From: Circinella minor
Lineage: Eukaryota; Mucoromycota; Mucoromycetes; Mucorales; Lichtheimiaceae
Direction: 5' to 3'
NCBI GenBank assembly: GCA_016758965.1
Contig: JAEPRB010000021.1
Coordinates: 1-64,000, forward strand
Length of the DNA: 64,000 nt
Below the pieces are notes generated by a model. That model was not told the DNA's origin. It did no database searches and saw nothing but the letters and a program-made list of their open reading frames with translations. This document shows positions 24,226 to 35,467 of this stretch, piece by piece. The stretch's first letter is position 1. Every line of letters begins with the position of its first letter. The translations under genes were made by a program, and so were the position numbers.

Positions 24226-26206
24226 TTACTTGTAGTTAGGACCATCAGCCTTTTCATCATACTCATTCTTAATTTGAGCGGCAGCGGAATCAGTGTTGGG
24301 AGCTTCCTTGACGACAGAAGCAGGTCGACTGGCAATGCTTGGAACACGAGAACCGCGTTCAACATCACGCTTTTCTTCTAAAGCAGAAGAGTTACCAATA
24401 GAGGGTGCAATGGAACGAGCATCGGCCTTGAAATCATCGTTGGCGAACAAAACTTCGATTTCTTCCAAAGACTTGCCATTGGTTTCAGGATACCACAAGT
24501 AAATAGGGATCAAGAAAAGAATGTTAAGAATACCGAACATCAAGAAAGTCCAGTACTTGGCGTATTGGAAGAGAACAGGGGCAATCATAGCAACAACGAA
24601 GTTACCAAGCCAGTTGGCACCAGTGGACATTGAGTTACCCTTAGCACGCAAGGCAGTAGGGAAAATTTCAGAAGGATACAACCAAGCAAGACCAAGCCAT
24701 GCGGCACCGAAGATGGCGTTATAGAGAATGACGAAAACAATAACAGCAGGAGAAGCTTGTGTCATACCAGCTTCAACACAATATTGGGCAGCACCAACGA
24801 TAATCAAAGTAACGGCTTGACCAATCAAACCAGCATACATAAGGAAACGACGACCGTATCGATCAATAGTATAGATAGGGGTCAAGGCACCAAGGAAATA
24901 AAAGATGGAATCAACGCCAGCCATCAACATAGCAATAGCGTGAGTCATACCAGCTTGTAAGAAAATATCGGTAAGATAATATGAGATAACTATAGTTATA
25001 AATATATAAAAAATTATGATGATTAATGATCTGGTGCTTAGCTTTTATACTTCTAGGCCTTGCATGTGCATGCATACATAATGCAATCCCTTTATATATA
25101 TATATTTAATACATAAAATATTACAATAAGCAACTTACCATTAATACCACCGAATTGTTGCATGATTTGACCACCCATACCGAGAAGTACACGATAACGG
25201 TTGTTCATTCTACCCTTGCTGAAAAGTTCCTTGTAAGAACGAATACCTTCACGACGTTCAAGTTCAATACCATCGCGAATTTCTTCCCATTCAGCGATAC
25301 AGCGGGGGTGAGTGGTATCTTCATCAGTCCAGAGACGTGCCAAAACCATCTTACATTCTTCTTCCTTATCCTTGCTTTGCAACCAACGAGGGGATTCGGG
25401 CAAGAAGTAAGTACCAACGAGAAGAATAAGACCAAAGAACATTTGGAAGGCCAAGGGGAAACGCCATGGGAATTCACCATCAACAAAGTAAAGACCGAAT
25501 TCAAGCCAGTAGGCGATACCGACACCGAAAGCAAGCAAAGCAGCTTCGAATGAGACGTGAGCACCACGGTTCTTTGGTGGGGAAAGTTCAGCTTGGTAGA
25601 CAGGAATAGTAGCAGTGTTCAAACCGTTACCGATACCAGTAAAGATACGAGCGAAAATCATCATACCAACATTAATAGATGCAGTTTGGATAACGGCACC
25701 AACGCAAAGAATTGCACAACCAAGACGAATAGTTTTACGACGACCGAGCCAATCACCAACCTTACCTGTAAGTAAATAAAAAGATTCGATGTGAGTTATA
25801 CATAATCAAGAACTGCATACTTTCTTTTTCTTCCGTTTATTGAAATGTTGAAAAAAATTCTTACCCGTCGACAAAGCACCAGCCATACAACCAATTTCAT
25901 AAAGAGCGACAATAGCACCAATCAAGGCAGAGTTATATGATTCTTCAGTACCCATACCCATATATTCTTTGAAACTTTGGTTGGCTACGACACCAGACAT
26001 GACACCCTGATCATAACTATTTGAAGAAAGCAATGATAATATTTAGAGAAAGTTCATTTATTTTTTACTTGAAAAAAAAAAAAAGTAAGAAAAAGAACAG
26101 GACAGTATAAATAGAATACGTACCCAAAGAGCAAAAAGCCTACACCGGCCATAATTGTAGAAGCATTGAATAATGCTTTGCCTTTAAGTCTTAATAAATT
26201 AACCAT
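24226..26206 (-). CDS. MFS hexose transporter (sugar/H+ family)
   Basis: 541-aa, 12-TM plasma-membrane sugar transporter from four exons (26206-26124, 26016-25865, 25765-25139, 24989-24226), sum 1626 nt in frame. Family signatures in order: GFLLFGYDQGVMSGV in TM1; WLGRRKTI after TM2; ARIFTGIGNGLNT and VPVYQAELSP-like (IPVYQAELSP) in TM4; PESPRWL at the start of the central loop; QQFGGINVISYY in TM7, completed only when the last intron is removed (acceptor at 24990); DRYGRRFLMY after TM8; and WYPETNGKSLEEIE after TM12. The cytosolic C-terminal tail of about 70 residues is Ser/Ala/Lys-rich, with several lysines that could serve for ubiquitin-driven endocytosis. Substrate is probably glucose or another hexose, but is not fixed by sequence. 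It is divergent from the PFK2/FBPase2 gene across 3.9 kb. Confidence 0.95.
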
Positions 26207-29200
26207 GATTGTGGAAAGATCAAAAAGTACCCCACAATCATTCTCCACGAAATTAGGTGCTTTTATACTGTTTTTCAACAAAAGCGAAAAAAAGAAAAAT
26301 CGATCTAAACGTTTTACCGACAATAGCGGAGAACTGGTTTTTTTCTACCTTTTTTTTTTACTTTTTCCATTAACAATATTTTGGTGAAACAAACGCTGAT
26401 GTCAATCCACTTTTATGGAATAGAGCGGAATTCACTGGTAACATCTGGTACGATTGGCTGAATTTTGCTCGGATGTGGCTCTTTTGTGGAAATAAACCCT
26501 TTTTTATTTTATTTTATCTTGTTTCCAACAGATCGGCAAAGTTTTTTTCGTTTTTTTTTTTTTTTTGCTGGTTCCACTTTTAATGACCAACCAAAAAAGT
26601 AACGATAAAAGTTTTAGACAGGACAACTCAAATAAAAAAAAAGAAGTGTTTTCAGTTGTTTGTTTAAAATTTATACAAAAATGTTTGTTCTAGAGTATAT
26701 TTTTCTCTGGGGTCCCATATACTTTGAGCTAAGGTTCCGGTGGTTAGTATCCCAAGATCAGCAGTTGTTAGTATATACTATATTATACTGCTTCTCAAAT
26801 ATAAAGTGTACAGTACACCCGTACTATACTGGGATTTTATTTTTATTTTTTGGGTCCTATTAATTCCGGCATTGGTCCCCCCACACATACACGCACATAC
26901 ACTCACACATATACCCGCCATCCTTACAAAAAACAGCATATTAGTTTTAGGTCCCCTGATTTTTAGTTCGCCAGACAATATTTTTTTTTTTTTTTTTTTG
27001 GGAATTTGCCCTCTGGTCTTACCTTTTAACGTTTGTTAGGTTTCACTTTTCAAATTGTTTCTTACTAATAATTCGTTGTCTTCTCAGTAATAATGATTAA
27101 GGAAAAAAAGTACAAGAAGCATGATGACGATATCATGAATATATAAAGTTTTCTTATCAGTGTTTGTTTAAACTTTTGAACCTTTTTTATACGCACGTAA
27201 TCTGGATGTATATTTTATGTACTTTTTTCAGATCATGTCATACATGTAGAAGCTCGATTCAGTATAATACACATAAAAGACTTTTTTTTTTTTTTTTTTT
27301 TTTTCGAAAAAAAAAATATTTCCGTAATATTCCATTCTACTGCTTGATAAAATTTTTTTCATTTCTTCTACTTACGTACTGATAGTGATTATTCGATTCT
27401 ACATAAATAAGATGAATCAAGCTTTTTCTCTTCTAGATTTATTAGCGTCATTGGATGTAAAGTGAAATAAAAAGGGGAATAAATAAAAAGCACCAGCAAA
27501 GACCCAACCATGATGAAGAACAGTCATGAATTTAAAAGCTATTGTTTATATCTATTAAAATTTTTAGACAATTTACTTTTACTTTTACCCAGCAATTACA
27601 TGCAATACAATAGCTAGCTAGCAATTTTGCTTTTCTATACATGAAGTTTTTGCTATTCAAATACAAGTCTTCTTTCTAACTGATAAATCAAAAGATATCT
27701 TTATTTACTTCAAAATTATAAAAAAAAATGGGTATGTTCACTTTAGGATTGTTGTTGCTATGTCTATCTGTTGAGTATAACCATATAATATCTTGAGGTA
27801 AAAGTAAAATATGCCACAGTTTCGGTTTTTTCCCTAAAAGGATGATTCAATCCTTTTGTTCAACTTTTTAAACGTCATTGTAATGCTACTGAAACTTTTT
27901 TTTTTTTTTACAATGACCCAAAAAGAGTCATACAGTGATACAACATATGTATTATCAAAGAGAAAAAGAAGCACTTTTTCATAGCCTAGGATTGAGTATA
28001 TTATTGTGTGGGTGTGTTATCTTTTGTGAAACCATGAAAGGCGGAATTTGCTGATTTTGGACAAAAATACAAGGGGAGGAAACTGTTTGTTTCACTTTTT
28101 ATGGAAATTTCATATAGAATGGATGATCATAAGCGAAACAAATATTATTTTATTTGCGAAAACTTCATTATTTAAAAAGAGCAATATCACTCTAATTATT
28201 TGTTTTGTTATTTTAATGTTTATATACTTATGTAATCAATAAATAACAATAAGAATTCGTTTTTAAATGCACAAATCTTATTCCAACTTAGTAATGATTT
28301 ATATTATATTTTTCTCTCTCTTTATATTCTTACACAGATCACCTCTCAAACCATAAATGACATCGCACTAAAACAAAACAGGTAATACTATTATTCTTGT
28401 TTTATTTGGGTGTCGATCCAAAACTGCTATATTGGGATATACCGTACGCAAAATTCAGCTTTTTTCATCCGACTCAGCCAGAAACACAGACAAAGTTTTT
28501 TTTTTTTTTAAATAGAAAATAGTTCAGAACATAATAGAAAGAAAAAAAAAAAAAGGACTTGGCGGAACTTGACCAAAAACAAGCGAGTGCTTCATATATA
28601 AGAATCTTTCACTGATTTTTTTTTTTTTTTTTTTTTGCGGACGGACCTGCGTACTGGGTTTTACCTAGTGATTCGCTGTCGAATTATTTTTTTTCTTTTA
28701 CATGCGCTGCAATTCTATATTTATTTTCAATTTTTGCACTGTTTATACTACTAATGTATAAGGATATCCGACAAAGTCGAAAATAAACAAGTACAAATAT
28801 AAAGTTACAGCGCACACAAAGTGCAAAAATAATTTGGTCGTGGATCTTTGGGAAAAAATCAATATATTGAAAAATAAAGAAATAAATCGGATTAGGAATA
28901 GTCAAAAACATTTGATATTATACAGTAATAAAAGACCTTCTTTTGTTCCCGATAATAAGAATAACAAAATTATTGACATTTACTTCCGGTTGCTGATTGC
29001 TGCGAAACTCAAAACAGCTAATCCTTTTTTTAATATTGGGGGGACGGTGAGGAGAAAGAAAAAAAAAGGGACAGACAGCGAAGAGGGGGAAACATAGTTG
29101 TTAACTAGTAAAAATGACTGAGTTGGTGTATCATGGTAACCAACAGAATTTTTGTTTTTGGAAGTACGTAACTAAGCTACTTTTATTCAAATACTTAACT

Positions 29201-30082
29201 ACGTTTTTGCCACCTTCTTTTTTCCATCTTTGTTGGATCATAGCTCTTTTTCACTTTCTTTTTTTTTGGGGGGGAGGGTAGAAAGAGGAAACAGACGAAG
29301 AAAAAGTGGGACCAATAAATTGTTACTGTTTAAACATGTTGATACAAAGACATGCTTATAATATAATAATAAATAAAATAGGTGGGTCAAGCTATGTTTT
29401 CATATTTAATATTTTTTTTTTTTTTTTGGCATGAGTTTTTTTCCCAAATAATTTTATGATGTAGGTTGCACAAAGCAACTTCAAAAGACGGAAATGCATT
29501 GCCGACCGATATTGGAACAGCGTGATAGATAATCAAAATTAATAATTATAATAAAAAAAAAAAAGTGTGCTGAGCCAATTCTTCTATAATCATCTTTTTT
29601 TTTTTGGTTTGACATCTGATTTTTTTTTTTGACAATGGTATCAATCTATGTAGAGATACAATTAATATATTTACAGATTTGGTCCTTTCACTTTTACTAT
29701 ATAAAGATCGGTTTATCTCCGATTACATAACATAGATAAGTTTCTTTTTAAAAATGTATGCATGTTTGTTATAAAACTAAAAAAAGAAATAAAAAGTAAC
29801 AGTAAACAGGGGAGCAAACAAAATACACACATATAAAAAATAAAGTATAAAAAAAAAATAAGGCAATATAATAACAACTTTAATAATTAATAATAATAAA
29901 ATCAATGACGCCACTTTTTCTATGTGTCATTCATCTTTTTTTCAATAATTCATGTATAAATAGTTGAAAGAGAAAAGGGGAAACAAAAGAGAGAGAAAAA
30001 AAGAAAAAAAATGCAAGGACTTATTACAGACGTGACTTTACAAATCTGAAAACGAAAAAAAAGCGTGTTAAAAAAAATTAGA
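26207..30082. other. 3.9-kb divergent intergenic region rich in poly-T tracts
   Basis: It separates the hexose transporter and PFK2/FBPase2 start codons. It is crowded with long homopolymer runs (T runs near 26551, 26982, 27282, 27897, 28499, 28616-28636, 29412; A runs near 28542 and 29551). Short ORFs (26660-27039, 28048-28242, 28834-29097) have no recognisable features. No tRNA or snRNA signature seen. Regulatory sites for both genes are presumably here, but none can be named. Confidence 0.5.
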
Positions 30083-32856
30083 ATGGGCCAAGCGTATTCA
30101 TGCATCACTTGTTTTCCTTCGTCGTCGTCAAAAGACCCTAGTCAAAGTCAAATACCTGATCTTGAGATGAATGACTCTGGATCTCCTACATTCTTACCAT
30201 TATCACCCTGTGCAACTCCTACAACAACAACTACAACTACCTCCACTCCAAACTCGGTCGCTCGCATACCAGCTAACCTTTTGAACCATACACTTGACCA
30301 GCCTACACAATGGCTACAACTTTCTCCAGAAATTAGTTATAACCATAACTATTCTCCTCTTGAAATGGCTCTTTCTCGGCAACATCGTGGTTCTGGTTTT
30401 GACGTACCCGGGGCAGTACATAGTGTCACTACACCACGTAAGTTTTTTCTTTTCTTCTTTTTTTTTTTCACTTTATTATAAAGAAAGCTTTTTTTTTTCT
30501 TTTGAAAAAAGAAGTTCTTATAATGTATATATAGATACATATATTTATATATTTACCTGTATAACTTTGTATATAAACAAATATTAATCTTATTTTTTTC
30601 TCTTCATGATTATCTATACATAAATAAATATATGTAGGGTTAGATAAGGAAATGCAAGGAGACGCAAAATTAGTAATAATCATGGGTAAGTATTAATATA
30701 TTAATAAACTCCTCCGTTCAACATAGTTAGTTATTCGTATTTTAAAAAAACTAAGCATATTTTTTATGCATATATTTATAGTTGGATTACCTGCAAGAGG
30801 AAAAAGTTACATAGTAAAAAAATTACGACGATATCTTAACTGGCTTCAATATGAGACCAAGGTAAAAAAAAAAAAGGAAGAATGTATTACTTCTAATCTT
30901 CCTTGTAAACCACATTCACAGATATACATATTAACCCCCTTTCCTCTAAAAAAAAAAAGGTCTTTAACGTTGGTAATTTGCGTCGTGAATGTGAGAGCGA
31001 ACATGAGCAATCTGCCAAATTTTTCGACCCCGATAATGCTGAATTGAAAAAAATTCGTGACAAATTAGCATTGGATGTATTAGAGAACTTAATTCGATGG
31101 CTAAAAGAAGGCGGAAGGGTGGCTATCCATGATGCAACTAATTCAACTATTGAACGGAGAGCTTTATTACTGAAACGGTTACGACAAGAACCACAAATTC
31201 GTGTATTACTCTTGGAATCTTTATGTACAGATGACCGCATCCTTGAACGCAACTTTCGGCTCAAGTTACTCGGTCCAGATTATAGAAATAGACCAGCTGC
31301 TGATGCTTTGGCAGATTTCAAGTCTCGTGTGGCAAATTATGAAAAAGCTTATCAACCAATTGGTGATTGGGAAGAAGAACGTGATATTCAATATTGTAAA
31401 TTGATTAATGTTGGTAAAAAGGTTATTGCTTGCAATATATCAGGATATCTTACGGGTCAGTGTGTTTTTTATCTTATGAATTTTAACTTGGCAGGTTTGT
31501 TGTTATTTCATATTCTATGACTTTTAAATTCACTTAATTTAGAGAATGATAAGATAGTCCATTCATCATATATGTTTGTATTGATATTTATTAATAGACC
31601 GCCAGATTTTCTTAACTCGACATGGTCAAAGTACAGATAATGTAACAGGACGTATAGGTGGTGACGCGGATGTAAGTTGTATATATTTGAATATGCGTTT
31701 ATGTATTTAAAAACTCTTATGAAACAAAATGTCTTAATTAATAACAAAATAATATGCCTATCTATGCAGCTTTCTCCATCTGGTAGAAAATATGCAGAAG
31801 CATTATCTAAATTCATCAAAGAACAACGTGTTCAATTTGCATTAGATCTTGTTCACGAACAACATGAACGGGAAGAAATTTGGAAATCTAAAGGGCTGGA
31901 ACCATTGGAAAAAACGGATGGATCACGTACTCCTGAAGAACTCATGAAAGCAAAAGCAGAATCAATATGTAATTCTCAATTCATAGTATGGACCAGTATG
32001 TTAAAACGAGCCATGTCAACAGCAGCCTATTTTGATCCAGATGAATATGATATTAAGGTAAAATAATAATAGTAGTAATCAAAAAATGAGATAAAAAGGG
32101 TAGAGAGAAACGTTCAGAATAATGATTTACACAAAATCATCATCTTTAAAAATATTAACAAATGACATTATTGTTATTATATATAGCATATTCGTTTCTT
32201 AAATGAAATCAATGCATCTGTAAGTTTTTGACAAATATTCAAATGGTGTTATAAAAAAAGATAATGACATGTTCTTTTTTCTCTAACTTATTGTATGTTT
32301 TTTATGCACATTTAGATATGCGAAGGGATGACATACGAGGAGATTTCTAATGTTTATCCTGATGAATATAACTTGAGAAAGCAAAACAAACTTTTCTATC
32401 GTTATCCTGGTATTGGTGGTGAATCATATATGGGTATATGCTTTTAATTTATTAGATATATTTTCCTTTGTTATATTCATTAGTATTTAACTCAAAATAT
32501 TTTACTTGTAGATGTAATTCATCGAACTCAATCTATGATTATTGAACTCGAAAGAATGAGCCAATCCTGTCTTATTATTACCCATCGAGTTGTGATGCGA
32601 ATTCTTTTGGGATATCTTACTGATATGTCTCAAAAGGAAATGCCACACATGGATGTCCCAATGCACACGTAAGTAATATATACATGTATATAATCATAGC
32701 GTAACACAAATAAACAGGTTATTAACATCTTCTTTTTGTTTTCTTATATGATTATTACATAATAGTGTCTTTGAGGTCAGACCAAAACCATATGGAAATG
32801 AAATCTTAAAATGGCGATATATCGAGCATTTAGATAAATTTGTACAGGACCACTAG
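30083..32856 (+). CDS. PFKFB: Bifunctional 6-phosphofructo-2-kinase / fructose-2,6-bisphosphatase
   Basis: Cytosolic enzyme that makes and breaks fructose-2,6-bisphosphate, the allosteric switch between glycolysis and gluconeogenesis. About ten exons; start ATG 30083, stop TAG 32854-32856. The N-terminal extension of about 118 aa is Ser/Thr/Pro-rich and begins [10 protein letters not shown], an N-myristoylation consensus. The kinase domain has the P-loop GLPARGKS (about 136-143), [26 protein letters not shown], and [16 protein letters not shown]. The phosphatase domain has TRHGQS with catalytic His present, [48 protein letters not shown]-x-GGESY and ITHRVVMR. About 45 extra residues lie between the RHG block and the LKRA helix, as seen in some fungal Pfk26-type proteins. 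The catalytic histidines suggest the phosphatase is active. A GTG-initiated extension from 30065 is unnecessary. Confidence 0.96.
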
Positions 32857-32880
32857 ATTCACATATTACTTTAATTCACC

Positions 32881-32902
32881 ACACACACACACACACACAC
32901 AC
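32881..32902. repeat. (AC)11 microsatellite
   Basis: Eleven AC repeats just 3' of the PFK2/FBPase2 stop codon, in the 250-bp gap before the convergent arrestin gene. A T14 tract at about 33039-33052 lies in the same gap. Confidence 0.95.
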
Positions 32903-33105
32903 ATTGACATTTAATAATAAAAATACCAGCAACAAGAAATCATTTAATTCACAAGCAAACAACACCTCTTCCCAGCCATTATCACTCACTCACTAATGTA
33001 TTACAACAACCAATGACAGCAGCAGCAACACAAACATTTTTTTTTTTTTTTTGCATTTATAATAAAGAATTGTTAGATTATTACACAATGATAAAAATAG
33101 TAATT

Positions 33106-34890
33106 TTACTGTACAGCCACTCGTGTATGGGAAGAAGAATCAGAAATAACACTATTGAGCTCAGCGCAATCTGTAAGAATCGAACTTGTTGATAAACGTC
33201 TATTATGTTGATATTGATGATAATTATGCTGCTGTTGATGATGAATTGATGATGAGGGAACAGTAAGAAATCCACTATTAGCGGAAGGTGATGAATATTG
33301 ATGAGTATTATAAGGATTTCCAGGCCAACCATCACATAATGTTCTTCCATCTAATGAATGGTTGTCGTCTTCGTCAGGTGTAAGTGATAATGATGGTGAC
33401 GGGGAATGGATATCAATAGATACAGGACTTGATGGACTTGGTTCTGGAGATTCAATGTTAGGAATAAAAGATGGTAATAATGTAGTATTCGACCCATTAT
33501 TAAGGTAAGAAGGTAATGGTAATCGTAAATGTGGCGGGACACGATATGTTACCGGCACTGTTGCGATGGTAATGGGCACACTGATGTTCACGTTACTATT
33601 AAATGAAGACGAAGAAGGAAATTTCCAACTTGAGGTGCCCCAAGGTAATGTGATCATTATTTGATAATAGATACCTAACGAGGGTGTACAGTGAGATGGT
33701 ATTTGGAAATGACATACAGAAGTATTGATCCCATATTTTGCTACGGGACTATAAATGGTTTCAGAATGTACGGTGTGTGATTTTTCACCCGTTATTGTTG
33801 TCATGGCAACTAATGCAACTTGATATGAAGATATTTTGTGCTCCGATCGATTTTTCATATTTAACCTAATTGTACATCTATCACCTGTTTTTGATTATGT
33901 GTCGGTGTATGTGTGTGTGTAAGTATGTAAATGAAAGGATGGGTAAACGGATTTGCACGAGAACGACAAAATATGCCGAATTGGGTAAATATTCCCTATT
34001 TATAAAAATTTTTCACACATTTTGTATATTTTTACTCACCTGGACAATAAGCTGCTTTGGAAGTTTGTAATGTCAGTTGTAGTGTATTATGATTTCCTCG
34101 TTTAAATGATTGAGTTCTTTTCGGAGCTACATCATTGGTCACGCATGATATGAATGGAAGATACATGATGCGTACAGGAGCCGTCTCCATAACTCGTTGA
34201 TCGTGCAGATTAAGGAATCCTTGTAAGGTATAATCAACGCGATAACCTAAATCATTATCATGGATAGATGGCGGATAATTCACATTGGGTAACTTGATGG
34301 CAAATAAATACATGTGACATCCTTCTTTAAGTTCACTTGTTGTCGATTCTAATAATAATAATAATAATAATAATAATGATCATTATTATTCCAATCGGAA
34401 ATATTTATTATGTTGATAAATAGATCAAGCAGCATGACTTTTTCTTTCGCATCCTAAATCCTTGTCTTCTTTATTTAAGTCAACAAGTTGCGGTTGTTGC
34501 TTCCAATGATATTTATATATACCTGATCGAGGTTTTCCCCATATAATACTTTCAACATTAAATATAGCATTAGTAGATCGATTAGATTTTTGTTCACAAC
34601 GGAATATGACTTTTATATTATATGCTTGTAAAGGTTTTTCGAGTGTAAGAAATACAGAACCTGGAGCCACATTTAAAAAGAAGAAAAAAAAATTTTTTTG
34701 TTAAAAGATTCAAAACTAAAACTGAAGTAATGTCTCTCTTTTTCGTATTTTGTTTCGGAATGGAGATCTAATTTTTTTTTCCCTTCTTACCACTGACAAC
34801 AGCCCCAGGACCGAACGCAACTAGTCTTTCAGTTCCACCTGGACTAACAGATAACCGAAATGACTTTACAGTACGATGTGAAAATATCAT
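33106..34890 (-). CDS. Alpha-arrestin (arrestin-like N and C domains, ROG/ART type)
   Basis: 441-aa protein from four exons (34890-34791, 34660-34523, 34348-34040, 33884-33106), sum 1326 nt in frame. The N-arrestin fold is clear: FRLSVSPGGTERLVAFGPGAVVSG, then VFLTLEKPLQAYNIKVIFRCEQ, SIIWGKPRS, HMYLFAIKLPNVNYPPSI, DLGYRVDYTLQGFL and VRIMYLPFISC. The C-arrestin part follows (LQLTLQTSKAAYCPGDRCTIRLNMKNRS ... YQVALVAMTTI). The last roughly 200 residues are low-complexity Ser/Pro/His/Gln. Alpha-arrestins are adaptors that bring Rsp5/Nedd4 ubiquitin ligases to plasma-membrane transporters. I did not find a clear PPxY motif in the tail; PSPSSP-type phosphosites are abundant. The reading frame that continues past 34523 (IYKYHWKQQPQL) is intronic, since the donor GTATAT restores the domain. 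Intron 2 contains an (AAT)n repeat. Confidence 0.92.
34351..34377. repeat. intronic (AAT)n microsatellite
   Basis: Nine AAT copies immediately upstream of the 3' splice site of arrestin intron 2 on the coding strand. On that strand they read (ATT)n and form the T-rich tract before the TTATTAG acceptor, so length change could affect splicing. Confidence 0.9.
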
Positions 34891-35137
34891 TTCAAAAAAA
34901 AGAAAAAGAGTAAAGGAAGGAGTAAAGAGGAAATAAAGGGCTAAATTTCTTAAAAAATAAGTGAGTTAAATAAATTACTAGCACTCAATCAAAAAAAAAG
35001 AAACAAGCGGGATGAAATATTTGCATTTTTGTACGCATGATCTTTTCCTTTTTGAGCTTTTTTTTTTCTTCATTTTTCTTTATTTGTTTCTTTCTTTTTC
35101 TTTTCACAAGACGTAAAACTATACAAATGATAACATA

Positions 35138-35467
35138 ATGAAACATCCTAATTCGATGACAACAAAGGACTATGAATACAAAGTTTATGACCGTATTGAA
35201 GGCCAGCCTTCAATATTGTCACAAAGTCATTTCCCCATTATTGTCGTCATGGCTCGTCATGAAGGATTTCAATGGAACGATGACCTTTTTGTTAGTCCGT
35301 TTAGGCGTGAAGCGGGTTGTACTAGTCAAAAGAGTGAAGATAGGCTCGAGCGTGAGAGTCGAATTCATGATAATACAACAACCACGACTTGTCAAAGAAA
35401 CAGTAATGATGAAGAACCTGCTGTTCAAATTCAATTATCAGAAGCAGATCGAGATATCTGGCCATGA
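35138..35467 (+). CDS. hypothetical small protein, 109 aa
   Basis: Single-exon ORF with its ATG 247 bp from the divergent arrestin start. No family recognised. The middle (SHFPIIVVMARHEGFQWNDDLFVSPFRRE) looks like ordinary protein, aromatic and hydrophobic, while the second half is hydrophilic and rich in Arg/Glu/Thr/Asn. No signal peptide, membrane segment or zinc motif. Length is only slightly above what chance could give in AT-rich DNA, but the ATG start, promoter position and amino-acid mix favour a real gene. Confidence 0.45.
   Translation: MKHPNSMTTKDYEYKVYDRIEGQPSILSQSHFPIIVVMARHEGFQWNDDLFVSPFRREAGCTSQKSEDRLERESRIHDNTTTTTCQRNSNDEEPAVQIQLSEADRDIWP

Noticed and set aside
28834..29097. 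87-codon ORF upstream of PFKFB
   Set aside because: Lys/Asn-rich composition typical of random AT-rich DNA, no motif, no neighbouring exon.
34434..34522. Open extension of arrestin exon 2 (IYKYHWKQQPQL...)
   Set aside because: It breaks the N-arrestin domain; splicing at the GTATAT donor and the acceptor at 34349 restores WGKPRS-ESTTSEL and the downstream domain in frame.
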